From CAZIAK01 sp964537035 (GTDB taxonomy: Bacteria; Planctomycetota; B15-G4), in the NCBI GenBank assembly GCA_964537035.1, contig CAZIAK010000012.1:1-64000 (forward strand): a stretch of DNA of 64,000 nt, in the 5' to 3' direction. The notes beneath the pieces were generated by a model that was not told the origin of the DNA, ran no database searches, and worked only from the letters and a program-made list of their open reading frames with translations. Both the position numbers and the translations under genes were made by a program. Shown here piece after piece: positions 60,880 to 64,000 of the stretch (position 1 is its first letter; the number at the start of each line of letters is the position of its first letter).

Positions 60880-61401
60880 ATGGTGCTGGGGTCACTCCAC
60901 AACCTGATCTTGGTCGGCCTGCGAGGCTCGGGCAAGACGACCCTGGGACGGGCTCTCGCCCAGACCTTGCAGCGGCCCTTCGTCGATCTCGACGACGCCC
61001 TCGCCCAGGCAGCCGGCTGTTCAGCTGACACCCTGCTGGCCGAGCAGGGTGAGGCCGCCTTTCGGGACGTGGAACGGGGCGTGCTGGCTCGGGCCGCCGA
61101 ACTCTCGGGACACGTGATCGCCACGGGCGGTGGAGCTGTGTTGCACCCTGTTGAGCTGGCGGCCTTGGCGTCCACAGGCTGCGTCGTCTACTTGAAGATC
61201 TCGCTACCCGAGCTGCTGGCCCGGGCAGAGGGTCGCCCTCGACCCAGGTTGCGTGCCGGTTCGCTGAAAGATGAGTTCATTGCTTTGGCAGCAGCCCGCA
61301 ACCCATCCTATGAGGAAGTGGCACAGATCACCGTGTCCTCTCCAGACGTGATATCTATACTCGAAGCACTCGATACATGGCCCCAACGGCCCCCCGAATG
61401 A
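60880..61401 (+). CDS. aroK: Shikimate kinase
   Basis: AroK phosphorylates shikimate at O3, the step after the AroE half of the fused protein near the left end of the window. The 173 residues show P-loop GLRGSGKT (13-20), VDLDD with the magnesium/shikimate Asp, the FRDVE motif and the ATGGGAV loop (81-87). The ATG at 60880 was chosen; a GTG four codons earlier is possible. The stop overlaps the next start as ATGA. Confidence 0.93.
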   Translation: MVLGSLHNLILVGLRGSGKTTLGRALAQTLQRPFVDLDDALAQAAGCSADTLLAEQGEAAFRDVERGVLARAAELSGHVIATGGGAVLHPVELAALASTGCVVYLKISLPELLARAEGRPRPRLRAGSLKDEFIALAAARNPSYEEVAQITVSSPDVISILEALDTWPQRPPE

Positions 61402-64000
61402 CACAGCGAAGAGACAATGGCAGCGTGGCCGTGAGTACAGCGTTTTGGGCGCTGGTGCTGTCGCTGTTCGTCATCACGCCCGGCCTCTGTGCCCGGTCGC
61501 TGCAAGACGCACCCGACGGCGATCTCGCTGACTCTCGGGCGGCTCTGATCGAAGGTGCGGCGACCGAGTATGAGCTGGGTCGTCACGTGGCCACCTTGCT
61601 CGCCGCAGATGACCTGCAGACCGTGCGCAGCCTGCTTCTGGGCGGCCATCCGGTGGTGCCCAAGGTCATCATGGAGACCCTGGCCTTCAACGACGATGTG
61701 CGTTTCGTCAAGGCCTTGCTGCAGCTGGCCAGCGCTGAGGAGGCCTCGGCGATCGCCGAACAGGCTCGCGGGCTGGTGAACGGTCAGGCTCTACACCACG
61801 GCGAGGTGCGCAGCGACCTGGTCGCCATGCTTGCAACGGGCCAGGCCGACGCAGAAGGTGAACTCGCCGACGAGGTGCGGGTGACGATCCTGGGTGTGCT
61901 GGGCCGCAGCCGTGATCTCGCGGTCGTGCCCGCGCTCCTGGCCCACATAGAAGGTCCCCATCAGAGCGCGGTGTTGTCCGCCTTCGAACAGCTCTCGGGA
62001 CACAAGCTCCCCCGAGGTGCTGATGCGGTCGTGTTCTGGACAGAACTCTGGACCCGCCAGCAGCAGGAGGGGCTCTCCCGCGATGTGTTGTTGGAGGAGG
62101 GGCACGCCTCACAGCGGTCCAGCTGGGCGGCTTCGAAGGCAGCTTGGGGCAAGGAGCGCACTCGTCTGCAGAGCGCGTTGCAGGACCGAGAGCGACAGGT
62201 GGCTCAGGCGCGTATCGAAGCCATGTCCAAGATGATCGACAGGCTGATCGTCGCGCTCGACGACGAGTACGCCGTGGTGCGTCGCACTGCGGCTCAGCGA
62301 CTCGGCGAGCACTCGGCCCGGGAGAAGGCAGCCGTGGCCATCCCCCTGTTGCTGGAGCGCTTGGGGCATGGCGCAGAGCCAGCCGCCGGGACCAACGGCA
62401 CCCACGCAGCGCCGCGGGTCGAGCTCGACCCTGACGTCCGCGCTGCGATCGTCTCGGCGCTGGGCAGTCTCGGGCGCGATCGGCCTGATGTCATGACTTG
62501 CCTGCTGGCCGAGCTCTCCGATGGCCATCTGTCCGTGGCACGGGCCGCCGTGGACGCCCTGGCCAAGGTCCGGGGGCAGCCCATGGTGGTGCGGCCCCTG
62601 CTCGACTTCTTGGCCGATGAGAGCCTGGAGACCAAGACCACTGTTCAGGTGCTGGAGATCATCGCCAGCAACGCCCCTGAGGGTGTGCTCGACGAACTCA
62701 GCAGAAAACTCGCCTCTGCGACCGAGGGCAGCGTGCGCGCCGTGCTGGTGCGAGCCATGATCGCTTCGGTAGAGCTCGACCAGGCCATGGTTGTGCTCAG
62801 TGTCCTGGAGACTGGCGCTGAACCCTTCGAGGTCCGCTTCGCTCTGGCTCAGTGGCTGGGCGATCGGCTCACCTCCCTGCCGCTGGACGCAGGTCCCCGG
62901 CCCGCCATGGTCGGGGTCATCGAGAGCTTGTTGGCCGACGCGGACGCCAGCGTGCGCGCCCAGGCTGCCAAGTCGTTGGGCGAGAGCGGCGACCCCCGCA
63001 GTGCGAGCCTGCTCAGCGAGCGCGCCAAGCACGAGGTGTCGGGCTCGGTGTTGCTCGACATCGTCTCTGCGCTGGGGCAGGTGGGCAGCCTGGAGTGCGC
63101 CGCGTCCATCGGTTGGATCCAGGCCCATGACACCGTGTCCGAAGGTGAGGCTCTGAATGAGCGGGCTCGCGCGGCCTTGCGCGCCATCGGTCGCGACCGG
63201 TCCTGGTCAGAGTGGGTCACCATGGCCGAGTCACTCGCTGACGCAGAGGCGCCCGGCCTGGCCCTGGTGGTGATCAACGAAGTGCTGGCGCCCCGGGGTG
63301 AGGGCGAGGTCATCGAGGCCGAAGTGGCCGACCGGGCCCGTGGGCTGAAAGCTGTGCAGCTCGTGGCGGTGGGGAGCACGCAAGACGCCCACGACCTGCT
63401 GGTGCAGCTCCAAGACGAGGGCAAGGCCTTCCCGGCTCGGGACGTGCGCCTCGACCTGCTGGCTCAGACCAGCCGAGATCTCTCCCTGCACAGCGAAGCC
63501 GCTGACTGGCTGGCGTTGATGCTCGAGGGCCGGGGTGAAGCCGACGCGCGCTTCGACGAGCTGCAACGGAGCCTGGCCAGAGAACTGCTCGCTGCCCGAC
63601 GCCACGAGGAGGCCCTGGAGCTGCTGGCCAGCCTGCACGGCGAGCAGCCCGGCGACAACCCGCTGATGCTCTTGTTCGGTGAGGCGTTGATGTCCGCAGG
63701 CCGGGACGACGAGGCGCGCACACTGCTGGAGCGGCTGCAGTCCCGGCTCGCCGAGACGGAAACGGCCCTCCTCGACCAGACAAACCTGGCCCTGGAACAG
63801 CTGGCCCCTGCGGCCGAGCCTACAGCGGGTGACGACGCCGTCACGCCAGGGGAGCAGCCGCCAGCCAGCGAGGATGACGGTGTCTCGTCGCCTGGGTCGC
63901 AGACGCCTGAGCCGCAGGCCGAGAATGACGAGCAAGACCCTGACGCAACACTCGACCCCGAGGTCGAGGGACCGCTCGACGACGACGGAGGCAAGGGCGA
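61398..64000 (+). CDS. Secreted HEAT-repeat protein, partial at right edge
   Basis: The frame is open from the ATG overlapping the aroK stop to the end of the window (867 codons plus two bases) and has no stop. A signal peptide is likely (ALVLSLFVITPGLCA). Residues ~30-790 are helical repeats of ~30-35 residues, with HEAT-type phrases such as VRRTAAQRLGEHS, VRAAIVSALGSLGRD, SVARAAVDALAKVRG and VRAQAAKSLGESGDPRSA. The last ~60 visible residues are acidic, Pro/Glu/Asp-rich and probably disordered. It likely serves as a periplasmic scaffold; the partner is unknown. Confidence 0.85.
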   Translation, partial: MTQRRDNGSVAVSTAFWALVLSLFVITPGLCARSLQDAPDGDLADSRAALIEGAATEYELGRHVATLLAADDLQTVRSLLLGGHPVVPKVIMETLAFNDDVRFVKALLQLASAEEASAIAEQARGLVNGQALHHGEVRSDLVAMLATGQADAEGELADEVRVTILGVLGRSRDLAVVPALLAHIEGPHQSAVLSAFEQLSGHKLPRGADAVVFWTELWTRQQQEGLSRDVLLEEGHASQRSSWAASKAAWGKERTRLQSALQDRERQVAQARIEAMSKMIDRLIVALDDEYAVVRRTAAQRLGEHSAREKAAVAIPLLLERLGHGAEPAAGTNGTHAAPRVELDPDVRAAIVSALGSLGRDRPDVMTCLLAELSDGHLSVARAAVDALAKVRGQPMVVRPLLDFLADESLETKTTVQVLEIIASNAPEGVLDELSRKLASATEGSVRAVLVRAMIASVELDQAMVVLSVLETGAEPFEVRFALAQWLGDRLTSLPLDAGPRPAMVGVIESLLADADASVRAQAAKSLGESGDPRSASLLSERAKHEVSGSVLLDIVSALGQVGSLECAASIGWIQAHDTVSEGEALNERARAALRAIGRDRSWSEWVTMAESLADAEAPGLALVVINEVLAPRGEGEVIEAEVADRARGLKAVQLVAVGSTQDAHDLLVQLQDEGKAFPARDVRLDLLAQTSRDLSLHSEAADWLALMLEGRGEADARFDELQRSLARELLAARRHEEALELLASLHGEQPGDNPLMLLFGEALMSAGRDDEARTLLERLQSRLAETETALLDQTNLALEQLAPAAEPTAGDDAVTPGEQPPASEDDGVSSPGSQTPEPQAENDEQDPDATLDPEVEGPLDDDGGKG

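Overview
The window is GC-rich, densely packed bacterial DNA. It looks like a draft assembly, because it contains two 100-N scaffold gaps. Gene content points to the phylum Planctomycetota or a close PVC relative: a fused AroD-AroE protein, SpoVG beside ispE, a long MoxR/DUF58/VWA operon with secreted squalene-cyclase-fold and PQQ-propeller proteins, and a sulfatase-family lipoprotein. This placement rests on recognising families by eye; no database search was possible.

Layout. Positions 147-7921 (minus strand) hold a tightly coupled housekeeping operon, psd-pssA-folK-panC-ispE-spoVG-DUF2520-aroDE, followed by a membrane PH-like protein. Positions 8043-12591 hold a MORN-repeat lipoprotein, enolase, a small FtsB/DivIC-like protein and a PQQ-propeller protein. 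Positions 12781-31505 carry the most distinctive block. It has ten overlapping or nearly touching genes: a MoxR AAA+ ATPase, a DUF58 protein, two VWA membrane proteins, a 1393-residue propeller protein, two alpha/alpha-toroid secreted proteins, a DUF4175-like membrane protein, a coiled-coil secreted protein interrupted by an assembly gap, and a small secreted partner. Together they look like one envelope-located machine of unknown job.

Positions 31612-34050 (minus) encode ThiG, ThiS and a hexulose-6-phosphate synthase/RraA fusion. Positions 34327-41461 form the nusA-infB-rbfA operon, extended by a sulfatase-like lipoprotein. rbfA contains the second gap. cysS follows on the minus strand. Positions 43320-47245 form an ABC export cassette with two ATPases, two permeases and a CBU_0592-type membrane protein. 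A small membrane protein, an agmatinase/ureohydrolase and tRNA-Gln(CTG) come next.

Positions 49286-58696 look more accessory: a YtkA/FixH-like lipoprotein, an AlkD-like protein, a two-subunit molybdopterin oxidoreductase without a membrane anchor, a CaiB-family CoA transferase, YjbQ, an alpha/beta hydrolase, a metallo-beta-lactamase-fold hydrolase and an NAD-dependent epimerase. The window ends with a carboxypeptidase-regulatory-domain protein, tRNA-Glu(CTC), aroK and a HEAT-repeat protein that runs off the right edge.

Translational coupling is pervasive: most adjacent genes overlap by ATGA, GTGA, TTGA or TGATG, so non-ATG starts were chosen where the overlap and ribosome-binding site agree. 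No CRISPR array, insertion sequence, integrase or clear intrinsic terminator was found. The best new observations are: the gap at 28000-28099 is flanked by an exact 55-bp duplication whose collapse restores one 899-codon frame; an intergenic 33-bp repeat with a long hairpin; the HPS-RraA/thiSG operon with a 5'-terminal hairpin; and the toroid/MoxR operon itself.
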